A stretch of 64,000 bases of DNA, from contig JASBZB010000018.1 in NCBI GenBank assembly GCA_029983695.1, positions 19,380 to 83,379 on the forward strand, written 5' to 3'. Within the stretch, counting starts at the first letter, position 1, and each line of letters begins with the position of its first letter. The DNA is from Lutispora sp003527145. Its GTDB lineage: Bacteria; Bacillota; Clostridia; Lutisporales; Lutisporaceae. The translations under genes and the position numbers were made by a program. Below the pieces are notes generated by a model. It worked only from the letters and a program-made list of their open reading frames with translations. It was not told the DNA's origin and did no database searches. Positions 26,113-35,473 of this stretch are shown here, piece after piece.

Positions 26113-27540
26113 CTAATTCTCCTTTTCCATCAATAAGTTAATAAGCTCCACTTTACTTTGAACATTGAATTTTGAATATATATTTTTTATATGGGTTTTA
26201 ACAGTATTTTCACTGAGGTAAACTTCATTGGCTATCATCTTATAGGTCCGGCCTTTTAGAAGCAAAGCCGTAATCTCACTTTCCCTTTCAGTCAAATTAC
26301 CAATCATCGAAAAGCTCTCAATAGTATCTTTTTGTTTGGAGGGCGCCATTTCATACAGTGTCATTAAGAAAACATGATTCTTCAGCAGCATTGAAAGATG
26401 CTTGTGAAGCAGCGGAAGCATTATGAGAGTAATGAGAACTACAGACAATGCCAGCATTGATGAGTTATAATATATAGTATCTGAAGAAGCAATACTATTT
26501 CCCAGCATACCGCCTATAAATATGCCCAGTACATTTGCAGAAAGTCCTATCCCAAGAATTTTAGCAGGATTATCATGGTAATCTAACATTTCACCCAATA
26601 TGCTCCACCAAAAAAGGTCATATATGCCGCAGGCCCCCAGCATTAGAGTATTTATGATCAGATAACTCAAAACAGATCGATCCAATAGTATAAATGCTAT
26701 AAAGGAAAAACCTATCATAGCTATTGCTACATAAAGTATATAATTCCTATTAGTTTTTTCCCGAAGGTTCTTTATAATATAAAGAGCAATAATATAAGGT
26801 ACAGCCCAATACCAGCTTACAAGCAGCTTATGATGTGCAAATGCAGGGTTAACGACCTGATACATCAAGCCGGAGTTTATTGTGATTATTACAATAAAAA
26901 AGCATAAAAAACAAAAAGGCTTTGCTGGACTGACAGATATTGTTATCCCATCTATGTAGTTTTCATCACTTGTCTTGACATCCCCCGGCATTCTGACCAT
27001 AAAGAAAAGCGATCCAATGAGCATAATAATCGATAACGCCAATCCTGCATATGGACTTATATTTATTGCCGTCGCATTTATAATAACCATCAATATATTA
27101 GAGTAAATAAGTAAATCTGCAGCAGTTTTAATCCTATTATTAGAGGGTGTGTAAATTTTAAAGTAAAAACCCCAGGCTGCAATACAGACTCCTGTCATAA
27201 AAGAACATGAAATAATAGAAATATGCCAGATTATTGACGGTGTAAAAAAAAATGGAATACTGCCTGCGATGCAAATAATAATAGAAAAAATCATAACGCG
27301 CTTTACCGTCTTCATGGTCTTAATGAAAAATCCGCAGGAAATCAAACCACAGAAATGTGCGGCTATTGCCCCAAAAACCATTGATTGAGCTTCTATACCG
27401 AATCTCTCGGTAAGAGCATACAAAACCTGGCCTTCAAAAGGAAAAGCCAGCAACCATGAAAAGAACAGCGAAAATACAACGATTGATAATATCTTTTCAT
27501 CAATATTTGATATTTTTTTAGTTATTCTCTTCTTTGACAA
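26113..27540 (-). CDS. Membrane-bound LuxR-type regulator with MFS-like 12-TM sensor
   Basis: 475 aa. Residues about 15-400 form roughly 12 membrane helices with an MFS-like layout. The C-terminus (about 412-473) is a LuxR/NarL-type helix-turn-helix (LTERESEITALLLKGRTYKMIANEVYLSENTVKTHI region). Such one-component regulators, known mainly in Actinobacteria such as Eggerthella and some clostridia, are thought to sense a small molecule with a transporter-like domain. The start is TTG with GGGGGG 6 nt upstream. Its targets are unknown; neighbours are a secreted protein and a small exported protein. Confidence 0.85.
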   Translation of the reverse strand: MSKKRITKKISNIDEKILSIVVFSLFFSWLLAFPFEGQVLYALTERFGIEAQSMVFGAIAAHFCGLISCGFFIKTMKTVKRVMIFSIIICIAGSIPFFFTPSIIWHISIISCSFMTGVCIAAWGFYFKIYTPSNNRIKTAADLLIYSNILMVIINATAINISPYAGLALSIIMLIGSLFFMVRMPGDVKTSDENYIDGITISVSPAKPFCFLCFFIVIITINSGLMYQVVNPAFAHHKLLVSWYWAVPYIIALYIIKNLREKTNRNYILYVAIAMIGFSFIAFILLDRSVLSYLIINTLMLGACGIYDLFWWSILGEMLDYHDNPAKILGIGLSANVLGIFIGGMLGNSIASSDTIYYNSSMLALSVVLITLIMLPLLHKHLSMLLKNHVFLMTLYEMAPSKQKDTIESFSMIGNLTERESEITALLLKGRTYKMIANEVYLSENTVKTHIKNIYSKFNVQSKVELINLLMEKEN

Positions 27541-27631
27541 ATATATCCCCCCGCAAAATGACTTATAGCAGTCATTATAATTAATTATAATTGCTTATAA
27601 AAGATATTCCAAGCTATATAAATTAATTTTT

Positions 27632-27653
27632 AAAAACCGGGGAGAATCCCCGG
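27632..27653 (-). terminator. Terminator of the exported DUF2680-like protein gene
   Basis: A CCGGGGA/TCCCCGG stem with a 3-nt loop is followed leftwards by TTTTTA. It starts 6 nt past the stop codon. Confidence 0.85.
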
Positions 27654-27658
27654 CTGAT

Positions 27659-28351
27659 CTACTGCTTATTTTTGTTGTATTTATTATGCTGAGGCATTAT
27701 CTTCCTTATTTCCTCAGCTTGCTCTTTAGTTATTATCTTATCATCAACCATTTTTTGAACCACATCTTTGCGTGACTTTTTATAATTCTGGAAGAATTCC
27801 TTTTTCTGCTCTTCAGTCATACCCTTAAGCTGCTCAAACATTTTTCTGCGCCCTTCTCTTTCAATCTTCAAATAGTCCTTTATTTTTTCAACATCCCTTG
27901 ATTTAATTATTCCCTTCTCGACTAAGCCGTCTAAGTCCTTTGATATCTTTTCCTCATGAATCTGGCTCCGCTTTTCCCTTATTTTATCGGCTTCGGCATC
28001 TGTTATGATTCCTTCTTTTTTCAGTTCCTCCAGCAGGCCCATTCTCTTAGATTTTATCCGAGCTTTTCTTTGCTCAATATATTGCATTATTTTATCTGCT
28101 TTTTCACGGGTTATGGTCCTTTCTTCCACTAAACTGTCTAAAGCTGCTTTTATACCTTCTCCATTTCCTTTATATGCGATTTTGAACTGAGGACCGGCTT
28201 TATAATCGGCAGATATACCATATTTTATATTTCCATGCTTTTCCGAAGCCTCGTTGGCATGTCCTCCAAAGGCCGAAGCTCCCATAGGAAACAACAAAGC
28301 TGCAGTCAGCAATCCGATGATCAATTTGTTGCCGCTTGGATTTTTATCCAT
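27659..28351 (-). CDS. Exported helical-repeat protein (YckD/DUF2680-like)
   Basis: 230 aa with a signal peptide (hydrophobic IIGLLTAALLFPMGASA) followed by a lysine- and glutamate-rich, all-helical protein. A motif of the form (E/K)KGIIT-x-x-(D/E)A(D/E)KI recurs four times (VEERTITREKADKI, KKEGIITDAEADKI, VEKGIIKSRDVEKI, VDDKIITKEQAEEI). Such repeats occur in small secreted clostridial and bacillar proteins of the YckD/DUF2680 type; the assignment is tentative. Start supported by AAAGGAGA. Function unknown. Confidence 0.65.
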   Translation of the reverse strand: MDKNPSGNKLIIGLLTAALLFPMGASAFGGHANEASEKHGNIKYGISADYKAGPQFKIAYKGNGEGIKAALDSLVEERTITREKADKIMQYIEQRKARIKSKRMGLLEELKKEGIITDAEADKIREKRSQIHEEKISKDLDGLVEKGIIKSRDVEKIKDYLKIEREGRRKMFEQLKGMTEEQKKEFFQNYKKSRKDVVQKMVDDKIITKEQAEEIRKIMPQHNKYNKNKQ

Positions 28352-28532
28352 TTCATATCTCCTTTCTTCATATGATTGTCATTGAATCTGACAAATATAT
28401 TATTTGCTTTTTGGCTCATTATCTTGTGATGAATGATATGGATATTTTATTATTGACAAAACATTGGTTCAAATGGTTCGCCAGGGAAAATATGCAAACA
28501 AAAAATTTGCTGCAAGTGCCTAAAAAAGGCGC

Positions 28533-28578
28533 AAAAAAAAATGGCGGGGGTTAAAATATTACCCCTCACCATTTTTTA
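28533..28578 (-). terminator. Terminator of the liv operon
   Basis: A 12-13 bp stem with one mismatch (AATGGCGGGGGT with ACCCCTCACCATT) and a 9-nt loop is flanked by A-runs on one side and T-runs on the other. It lies immediately after livF. Confidence 0.8.
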
Positions 28579-28581
28579 TTC

Positions 28582-29292
28582 CTATTGTACTTTGGCTCCC
28601 AGATAGGCCTCCCGTACTGCCGGGTTGTCAGCAATATACTTTGCAGAGCCTTCCATCTTGATCCTGCCCTGCTCCAGTATATATGCCCTGTCAGCTATAG
28701 ACAAAGCCTTATAGGCATTTTGCTCAACTAATAATATGGTTTTATCCATTTTCCTTATGTCTATTATTATATCGAATACCGTCTGTACCAATAGCGGTGC
28801 CAATCCAAGGGACGGCTCATCCAGAAGCATTATTTCAGGATCGCTCATAAGGCCTCTGCCCATAGCAAGCATCTGCTGCTCTCCCCCGCTCAAGGTTCCG
28901 GCTATCTGCTTCTCTCTTTCCTTCAATCTCGGAAAGAGCTCATATACCTTCTCAAGATCTTCTTTTATCTTGTTCTTATCCTTCCTCAAGTATGCTCCAA
29001 GCATAATATTATCCTCGACAGTGAGGTTTGCAAAAACCAGTCTCCCCTCAGGCACCTGGCATATTCCCAGCTTCACTACCTTATTAGGATTTACCGGCAG
29101 CTTTTCGCCTTTATATTCTATAACTCCCTGCTTATATTTCAAAAAGCCGGATATTGCATTGAGCAGCGTTGATTTGCCTGCCCCGTTTGAACCGATTATA
29201 GTCACTATCTCGCCCTTATTTATATCCAAGCTGACACCCTTTAGTGCGTGAATGCCGCCATAAAATACATTTAAATCTTGAACCTTTAACAT
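28582..29292 (-). CDS. livF: Branched-chain amino acid-type ABC transporter, ATPase LivF
   Basis: A 236-aa ABC ATPase of the high-affinity hydrophobic amino acid transporter family. Walker A GSNGAGKS, Q-loop CQVPEGRLVF, signature LSGGEQQM, Walker B IMLLDEPSLGLAP and the LivF-type C-terminus (NPAVREAYLGAKVQ) are present. Last gene of the livJ-H-M-G-F operon, 3 nt after livG. Substrate is not certain: the family also carries aromatic amino acids, amides and urea. Confidence 0.95.
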   Translation of the reverse strand: MLKVQDLNVFYGGIHALKGVSLDINKGEIVTIIGSNGAGKSTLLNAISGFLKYKQGVIEYKGEKLPVNPNKVVKLGICQVPEGRLVFANLTVEDNIMLGAYLRKDKNKIKEDLEKVYELFPRLKEREKQIAGTLSGGEQQMLAMGRGLMSDPEIMLLDEPSLGLAPLLVQTVFDIIIDIRKMDKTILLVEQNAYKALSIADRAYILEQGRIKMEGSAKYIADNPAVREAYLGAKVQ

Positions 29293-29295
29293 TCT

Positions 29296-30060
29296 CTACC
29301 CCTCCACTCCCAAATATGCTTCAACTACCTTAGGATTATTCTGAATATCCTGAGGGGTTCCTTCTGCCAGCTTGCATCCGAAATTGAGAACCATGATCTT
29401 TTCACATATTCCCATCACCAGATCCATATGATGATCGATTATTAAAACGCTCAAATCAAACTTGGGGCGCATCTCGGAAATCAGGCTCATAAGCTGAGCC
29501 GTTTCATCCGGATTCATACCTGCCGCCGGTTCATCAAGGAGCAAAAGCTCAGGGTTCAATGCCAGAGCTCTGGCAATTTCCAGCCTTCGCTGCAGTCCAT
29601 AGGGCAAGTTGTTAGCAATCAGATCCTTCCTGTCCTGAAGCCCCATTATTTCCAATAGATTATCTGCTTTCTGCTTCAGCTCCCTTTCTTCTTTTCTGCA
29701 CTTGGGGAGGCGTAGCACGGATTCCAAAATATTATAGCTGCCGTTGCTATGACAGGCTATCAAAACATTTTCATATACGGTGAGCTTCTTAAAAAGCCTT
29801 ATATTTTGAAAGGTTCTCGTGATCCCCTGACCTGCGATGAAATAGGGCTCCTTGTCGGTGATGTCCCTATCCTTAAACATTATCTTACCTTCTGAAACCT
29901 TGTAGACACCTGTTATAAGATTGAATATGGTGGTCTTGCCTGCACCGTTAGGGCCGATGAGCCCGCTTATTTTACCTTTCGGGACTTCAAAATCAACATT
30001 GCCTACAGCAGTAAGTCCTCCAAAGGTCTTTGTCAGATTCTGCAGTTCAAGAATATTCAT
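29296..30060 (-). CDS. livG: Branched-chain amino acid-type ABC transporter, ATPase LivG
   Basis: A 254-aa ABC ATPase with Walker A GPNGAGKT, the LivG-type NLPYGLQRRLEIARAL signature and Walker B LLLLDEPAAGMNP. It pairs with LivF as the heterodimeric motor. It overlaps livM by 4 nt and has GGAGG before its ATG. Confidence 0.95.
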   Translation of the reverse strand: MNILELQNLTKTFGGLTAVGNVDFEVPKGKISGLIGPNGAGKTTIFNLITGVYKVSEGKIMFKDRDITDKEPYFIAGQGITRTFQNIRLFKKLTVYENVLIACHSNGSYNILESVLRLPKCRKEERELKQKADNLLEIMGLQDRKDLIANNLPYGLQRRLEIARALALNPELLLLDEPAAGMNPDETAQLMSLISEMRPKFDLSVLIIDHHMDLVMGICEKIMVLNFGCKLAEGTPQDIQNNPKVVEAYLGVEG

Positions 30061-30959
30061 AGTGACTTTCCTCCTTCCATCTGACTTGGAAGGTCTTCCT
30101 TCTTATTCTTCAATCTTGTAAAAAGCCGCTTCATGCTTGATGGGGTAAATTCATATCCGCCCATAAGACCTTCTGGCCTCGATATCATTATTATGATAAC
30201 TGACAATCCGTATATTACCAAACGCCAATTGGAGAAGCTTCTCAATATCTCCGGCAGAGACGTGAGCACCAAAGCCCCCAGCACGCTTCCGGATATGCTT
30301 CCCAAGCCTCCGAATATAACGATTATTGTCAACTCTGTAGATTTAACAAGGCTGAACATTTTAGGCTGGAGAAAGGTCATATAGTGGGCCATAAGGCCTC
30401 CCGCTATCCCCGCATAGGCTGCGCTTATCATCAAGGATATGAGCTTATACTTAAATACATTTATTCCTACTATTTGAGATGCAAGCTCTTCCTCCCTGAC
30501 AGCTATCATATTCCTTCCATGCCTTGATCTTATTAAATTAGCCAGAATTATAACAGCTACCACATTTATTATTAAAACATTTGTCAGGTTTGTATAATTA
30601 GGTATTCCGGGCCAGCCCCTTGCTCCTCCAAAATACTGGACGTTGTCCAGAACAAGCCTTATCGCCTCGCCAAAGCCTAACGTAGCAATACAGAAATAAT
30701 CTCCTTTAAGATTCAATGTAAGCATGCCGATTATCGCACTGACCAAGGCTGCTGCCAAAGCTCCCACAAGCAATGCGGGTATAAAGTGCCAGCCGTACTT
30801 TACGGTCATCATGGCCGCGGCATAGCCCCCTATGGCCATAAAGCCTGCATGGCCGAAGGAAAATAATCCTGTAAAGCCGGTGAGCAAAGACAGGCCGAGG
30901 ACTGACATAAGATTGATGCCTGCCAGCAGCAATATGCCCTGAATATAATATAGATCCAT
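30057..30959 (-). CDS. livM: Branched-chain amino acid-type ABC transporter, permease LivM
   Basis: A 300-aa inner-membrane permease with about 8-9 helices. The family segment GFTGLFSFGHAGFMAIGGY lies near the N-terminus and the coupling-loop region GGLGSISGSVLGA near residue 230. It forms the pore with LivH. Confidence 0.95.
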   Translation of the reverse strand: MDLYYIQGILLLAGINLMSVLGLSLLTGFTGLFSFGHAGFMAIGGYAAAMMTVKYGWHFIPALLVGALAAALVSAIIGMLTLNLKGDYFCIATLGFGEAIRLVLDNVQYFGGARGWPGIPNYTNLTNVLIINVVAVIILANLIRSRHGRNMIAVREEELASQIVGINVFKYKLISLMISAAYAGIAGGLMAHYMTFLQPKMFSLVKSTELTIIVIFGGLGSISGSVLGALVLTSLPEILRSFSNWRLVIYGLSVIIIMISRPEGLMGGYEFTPSSMKRLFTRLKNKKEDLPSQMEGGKSL

Positions 30960-30974
30960 AGTATTGCCTCCCTC

Positions 30975-31856
30975 CTAAGCCTTATCTTCCGTTACTTTGC
31001 CCATCAAGCCTCTGGGTCTGAATACCAATATAGCGATGAGCAAGACAAAAGCAATGAGATCTCTATAATTGGAGGAGAAGTACCCGGAGGTCATGGTCTC
31101 TATTATGCCCAGCAATATGGAGCCGATAACCGCTCCCGGAAGGCTTCCCAGGCCTCCGAATACTGCAGCTATAAATGATTTATTGGTTATTATCCCTATT
31201 TGGGGATAAACGGTATATTTCATTCCGAACAGCACGCCTGCAATGCCTGCAAAAAATCCGCCAAGGGCAAATACAACTATTATTACAAGGTCGGTATTGA
31301 TTCCCATCAACGCACTGGCCTTTACACTATAGGAGGTAGCTTGTATAGCTTTTCCCATCTTTGTAAAATCAATAAAAAATACCAATAGCGCCAAGCAAAT
31401 AGCAGAGATGATAAACATAGCCAAATCCAGTCTGCCCAGTGTCACACTGCCCAATTGAATAGGAGTCCTGGATAAAATCTCGGGATAGCTTTTGAATGTA
31501 GGCCCTATTGTTGCTATTACGATATTTTCGAGAAATATTGAAGCGCCCATGGCAGATATTATAAAGTACAAAAATGGAGCTCTTCTTTCCCTCAAAGGCT
31601 TATAGGCTCCTCTTTCAATCACTACTGCAAGGACACAAGTGGTCAATGCAGCTGCAATAAAAGCCGCAAAAAAGGGTAAGCCCAGCTTGGTAAGATAATA
31701 ATATCCAAAATATGCCCCCAGCATTATTACACCGCCATGGGCAAAATTACTGAAATTCATTATGCTGTAAACCAGTGAATATCCTACGGCCATAAGCGCA
31801 TAAACACTGCCTATGGACAGGCCGTTGATAAGCTGCTGTAAAAAAAACTGTGACAT
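30975..31856 (-). CDS. livH: Branched-chain amino acid-type ABC transporter, permease LivH
   Basis: A 293-aa permease with the LivH start LQQLINGLSIGSVYALMAVGYSLVY and the coupling segment GGLGSLPGAVIGSILLG near residue 235. It is separated from the upstream binding-protein gene by 95 bp containing a strong stem-loop. Confidence 0.95.
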   Translation of the reverse strand: MSQFFLQQLINGLSIGSVYALMAVGYSLVYSIMNFSNFAHGGVIMLGAYFGYYYLTKLGLPFFAAFIAAALTTCVLAVVIERGAYKPLRERRAPFLYFIISAMGASIFLENIVIATIGPTFKSYPEILSRTPIQLGSVTLGRLDLAMFIISAICLALLVFFIDFTKMGKAIQATSYSVKASALMGINTDLVIIVVFALGGFFAGIAGVLFGMKYTVYPQIGIITNKSFIAAVFGGLGSLPGAVIGSILLGIIETMTSGYFSSNYRDLIAFVLLIAILVFRPRGLMGKVTEDKA

Positions 31857-31881
31857 CCCTTCACCCCTAACTGTTAAAATA

Positions 31882-31928
31882 GAGGCTGTTGCAAAATTCC
31901 AATGTTGAACGCGTTATGCAACAGCCCC
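31882..31928. repeat. Stem-loop repeat GGCTGTTGCA...TGCAACAGCC, copy 1 (livJ-livH gap)
   Basis: Two 10-bp arms, GGCTGTTGCA (31884-31893) and TGCAACAGCC (31917-31926), flank 23 nt containing TTGAACGCGTTA. It lies 24 bp after livJ and before livH. A second, interrupted copy in the opposite orientation lies between pstS and pstC at 38420-38551. Confidence 0.75.
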
Positions 31929-31951
31929 AGCCTATTCATACTGTTGATAGA

Positions 31952-33124
31952 TTATTTAGCAGAGTATTTCTGCTGGAATACGTATTTGTCTCCTTCGATT
32001 TTAACGATAGCAGCATCCTTGCCCTCAGGATTATGAGTCTCCTTGCTTATATTGATCTGCCCTGTAACACCCTTAACCTTTGTGGTTTCCAGAGCCTCGG
32101 TTATCTTAACAGAATCTGCTGATCCGGCCCTCTCTATTGCGTCTGCCAATACAAGTACTGCATCATGAACCAAGTAGCCGTTTAATTCTAATTCTTTGTT
32201 ATATTTTGTTTTGTATCTGCTCTTGAGATCCTGAACTTCCGGATCATCATAGTCTACGTGATTTACGATAAAGGTGCCCTGAACTGCATCCTTAGCCATT
32301 GTGAACAGCTGCTCGGAAGGCAGTCCGTCTCCGCCCATCAGCGGTATGGTTATTCCTAATTCCCTTGCTTGATTCGCGATTAATGCTGCTTCTTTAAAGA
32401 ATATAGGCAGGAATAAAACCTCCGGATTTGCTTCTTTTATTTTGCTGAGCTGTGGTCTGAAATCGACATCACCGAATTTGAAAGCTTCCTTGGCAACTAC
32501 GGTGCCGCCCTTGGAAACGAAGAATTCTTCAAAGAATTGAGTTAAGCCTTGTGAATAATCATCAGCTACGTCATAGAGTATAGCAGCTTTCTTAAAGCCC
32601 AATACATCGTAGGCATAGCCTGCTGCAACTGCACCTTGATAGGGATCTATAAAGCATACTCTGAAGTTGTAAGGTTTAACCTTGCCATCCAGCACAGTAA
32701 CCTTGGGATTTGTAGCAACAGTGGCTATATCCGGCACCTTGGCCTGCTCCAATACCGGAGCTATAGGAATAGCATTGCCGCTTGCATTTGGCCCTAATAT
32801 TGCAACGACTTTATCCTGCCCGGTAAGCCTCTTAGCTACGTTTACCGCTTCCTGCGGGTCTCCCTTGGTATCATAGCCTATTACTTCAAGCTTTTTGCCC
32901 AAAAGGCCGCCTTTGGCGTTTATTTCTTCAAAGAGCATCTTTACCGTGTCAAGCTCACACTGTCCCCATACTGCCTGGTCCCCTGTCAATGAACCCATCC
33001 AGCCGACTTTTATGATCTCTTCTGCCGGAGCAGCAGTCTCTGTCTGCGGCTTTGAACAACCTGTGAAAGCCATTGTCAGAATCATTAAGCTCACTAATAA
33101 TAATGCAAGAGTCCTTTTATACAT
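31952..33124 (-). CDS. livJ: Amino-acid ABC transporter substrate-binding lipoprotein (LivJ/K family)
   Basis: 390 aa with a lipoprotein signal peptide (MILTMAFTGC lipobox) and a type I periplasmic-binding fold. Typical marks are KVGWMGSLTGDQAVWGQ, AVLGPNASGNAIPIAPVL and a flavour of GGDGLPSEQLF. It is the first gene of the transporter operon. Its leader carries a long hairpin next to the Shine-Dalgarno sequence and, farther upstream, four in-phase 10-bp repeats, probably a response-regulator operator. Confidence 0.93.
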   Translation of the reverse strand: MYKRTLALLLVSLMILTMAFTGCSKPQTETAAPAEEIIKVGWMGSLTGDQAVWGQCELDTVKMLFEEINAKGGLLGKKLEVIGYDTKGDPQEAVNVAKRLTGQDKVVAILGPNASGNAIPIAPVLEQAKVPDIATVATNPKVTVLDGKVKPYNFRVCFIDPYQGAVAAGYAYDVLGFKKAAILYDVADDYSQGLTQFFEEFFVSKGGTVVAKEAFKFGDVDFRPQLSKIKEANPEVLFLPIFFKEAALIANQARELGITIPLMGGDGLPSEQLFTMAKDAVQGTFIVNHVDYDDPEVQDLKSRYKTKYNKELELNGYLVHDAVLVLADAIERAGSADSVKITEALETTKVKGVTGQINISKETHNPEGKDAAIVKIEGDKYVFQQKYSAK

Positions 33125-33135
33125 CCTTACCCCTC

Positions 33136-33176
33136 CTTATATTAAGCAAAGCTTTTAAGCTTTTACTTAATATAAG
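33136..33176 (-). promoter_or_regulatory. Long hairpin in the livJ leader, abutting the ribosome binding site
   Basis: Outer arms CTTATATTAAG (33136-33146) and CTTAATATAAG (33166-33176) enclose a second palindrome AAGCTTTTAAGCTT. Read leftwards, the 3' arm runs straight into GGAGGGG of livJ. It could act as a terminator for the upstream two-component genes or shape livJ translation. Confidence 0.55.
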
Positions 33177-33181
33177 ATTGA

Positions 33182-33221
33182 ATATTCAAAAATATTCAAA
33201 AATACTCATGATTGTTCAAAA
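33182..33221 (-). promoter_or_regulatory. Four 10-bp direct repeats, predicted GlnL-like operator
   Basis: On the plus strand the units at 33182, 33192, 33202 and 33212 read ATATTCAAAA, ATATTCAAAA, ATACTCATGA and TTGTTCAAAA. On the transcribed strand this gives TTTTGA-N4-TTTTGA, one helical turn apart. It lies between the response regulator gene and livJ. Confidence 0.55.
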
Positions 33222-33227
33222 TGTTTT

Positions 33228-34064
33228 TTAATTTTTATCGCAAAGCAATAGCAACCCTTCAAAAAACTTGCTCATATTTACCTTTCCGCCGCTGTTTCTC
33301 TTCCCTCTGATAAAGTCCATCTCAGCTTTTACATTTTCAAAATCAAACAGCATATTTGAGTATCTTTGAAAATTGTCGGCAAAATAATCTTCCAATCCTG
33401 CATTTGCAAGGTTTGTCAGGCCTTCCTTCATCGCTCTTCTCATTCTTTGCTTTACGGTTTTGGAGTTGTCCGGCAGGTATTTGCATAATTCATCTATGGC
33501 ACACTCATCATAGGTTTTCTTTGCATTGATTATATAGGCGCACACATTTATAATATCGTTGGTACCCTTCTCGCCCAGCATTCCGAGCATACTCAAGATA
33601 TATTTTATTTCTTTGATCTTATCCTCGCCTTGATTGGTTACTTCCTTGCTTATTGTACTGTTAAACACCTTTTTTATGTTGTTCAGCATATCTTCCATCC
33701 TTATTTTTTCCGCTACCTTTTTAGTGACCTTTTCCACTTCAATCTTATTCAAAGGCTTGCTTATAAAGAACTCTATTCCCGATTCATAGGATTCTGTTAT
33801 CAGCTCATGGTCAGAAACCTGGGAAACCATTATAAAGTTAATTTTTGGCCTCATCGCCTTTATCTCTTTTACCAAAGTATTGCCGTCAAGCTTCGGCATG
33901 AGAAGGTCCACCAGTACAATATCGGGATTATTGGCTAAAATTTCATTGTAGGCTGTATCTCCATCATAATCGCATCCTATTACCTCGCCCAAATTATTGT
34001 CTTCAATGATATTGCTCAAAATTTTTACAACATTTATATCATCATCTACAATATAGTATCTCAA
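33228..34064 (-). CDS. Response regulator with YcbB/GlnL-type output domain
   Basis: 278 aa. A receiver domain (1-120) has the acidic pocket VDDDIN, the phospho-acceptor Asp in DIVLVDLLMPKLDG and the conserved Lys in FISKPLNK. The C-terminal helical output domain (about 150-275; DNSKTVKQRMRRAMKEGLTNLANAG) is of the YcbB type found in Bacillus GlnL, the glutamine-responsive regulator. The start is TTG, overlapping the kinase stop by 4 nt with AGGAAAG upstream. The probable target is the livJHMGF operon directly downstream, preceded by TTTTGA-N4-TTTTGA repeats. Confidence 0.88.
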   Translation of the reverse strand: MRYYIVDDDINVVKILSNIIEDNNLGEVIGCDYDGDTAYNEILANNPDIVLVDLLMPKLDGNTLVKEIKAMRPKINFIMVSQVSDHELITESYESGIEFFISKPLNKIEVEKVTKKVAEKIRMEDMLNNIKKVFNSTISKEVTNQGEDKIKEIKYILSMLGMLGEKGTNDIINVCAYIINAKKTYDECAIDELCKYLPDNSKTVKQRMRRAMKEGLTNLANAGLEDYFADNFQRYSNMLFDFENVKAEMDFIRGKRNSGGKVNMSKFFEGLLLLCDKN

Positions 34065-35329
34065 AGCTCTTTCCTCCCAAAAATTCTGCTGGGAACAGTT
34101 ATATTAAAGCTTGTCCCCTTGTTCAATTCAGACTTTACCGAAATACTTCCCTGAAAAACATCTCTGGTCAAATCTCTTACTAAAGCAAGTCCAAGACCCC
34201 TTTCAATATCTCCTGTATTTTCATCAAATTTGGTTGAAAAGCCGGGATTAAATATGTAATCTATATTGTCTTTCTTTATGCCCTCTCCATTGTCAGCTAC
34301 GGAAATTACATAGTCATCCCCATCCTCAAAGATATTAATCTTGAGCACTCCCTTCCTTCTTTTCTCCATGGCTTCTATGGAGTTATTGATCAGATTTCTT
34401 AGCACGGACATGAAATAAAAATGCTCCGCTACATTAAAATCAGCTTTGATGTCAAATAATAATTCAATGTTCAGCTTATTCAGCCTTATATACTCCTTGG
34501 TATCGGTTTCCAAAATGCTAATGATATCCTTGATGCTCATACAAGTGCCGTCAGTTTTATCTCTGGCCATCTGCTCCAGGCCGTTTATTACCCTTATATA
34601 GCCTTTTTTTATTTCATGGACATCCTTGGCAATATCCAATGCCAGATGCTTTAGCTCATAGGGGTAATCATTTTCGGATATGACCTTGTAGGCAAAATAG
34701 GACTTTTTCATTACGTCTTCTATTTCGCTTATATTTTTATTCATAAAATATATTTCGCTCTTGAAGCTTGAAGTGAGAAGCATCAATCTCCTGTATCTCT
34801 CTTCATGCTCCTGCTTTGCCAAAAAGCCTCTGTAATGCTTTATGGATATGATCACTCCCATTGCTATGAAGGCCCTTACTGCCGCAATCACTATCAAGTT
34901 CCTGATTATTTCCATATTCATGCCGACAATGCTTGTTCTTACGCCCATCTCCACCATATTGGACAGGAAATCACAGAAAAATGCCGCGACGGTAAACCTT
35001 GTAATATTCTTCTCGGCCGCATTGAAATATAAAAAATAATATATTACACCATAAGCAAAATAGAAGAACACATCCGGACCTACCATTATCCAGGTGATGG
35101 GCAGGTCTCTGATCTCAGTGTATTCAATAATCCCTCTGAAAAGAGGGGATACTATGCCGGTGACAAAGCCAACTATTATCGGGTTCAGCTCTGCATAGTT
35201 ATATAAAAATATCGGAAGCAAAATTACTGAAAGTGTTATTATGAATCCTTGAACAAAATAATTAAAATGAAATTGGGATGCTAAGGCCACACAAGCTGCT
35301 ATAAGTAATGTGTGCTTTAATTTATTCAT
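34061..35329 (-). CDS. Sensor histidine kinase (GlnK/YcbA-like)
   Basis: About 422 aa. The N-terminal half has about five or six membrane helices (residues 5-160), then a coiled region and DHp helix with the phospho-acceptor His in KDVHEIKKGYIRVI. An HATPase domain follows (NLINNSIEAME, VADNGEGIKK, ERGLGLALVRD). The partner response regulator overlaps its 3' end. The kinase lacks a large external domain, so it probably senses a membrane or intracellular signal. ATG 35329 (after AGGTG) is preferred over GTG 35338. Confidence 0.88.
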   Translation of the reverse strand: MNKLKHTLLIAACVALASQFHFNYFVQGFIITLSVILLPIFLYNYAELNPIIVGFVTGIVSPLFRGIIEYTEIRDLPITWIMVGPDVFFYFAYGVIYYFLYFNAAEKNITRFTVAAFFCDFLSNMVEMGVRTSIVGMNMEIIRNLIVIAAVRAFIAMGVIISIKHYRGFLAKQEHEERYRRLMLLTSSFKSEIYFMNKNISEIEDVMKKSYFAYKVISENDYPYELKHLALDIAKDVHEIKKGYIRVINGLEQMARDKTDGTCMSIKDIISILETDTKEYIRLNKLNIELLFDIKADFNVAEHFYFMSVLRNLINNSIEAMEKRRKGVLKINIFEDGDDYVISVADNGEGIKKDNIDYIFNPGFSTKFDENTGDIERGLGLALVRDLTRDVFQGSISVKSELNKGTSFNITVPSRIFGRKEL

Positions 35330-35473
35330 CAAATTCACCTATGCATATTTATAGAGTTTAATGCAAGAATTGTCTTTATGCGTTGAAATAATAATAACAT
35401 ACTTGAAAGTCAAATAGAAGTGTATATATTCTCAATTTTCCCAACTGTCATGCAAATATAGTCCGAGGTTCTG

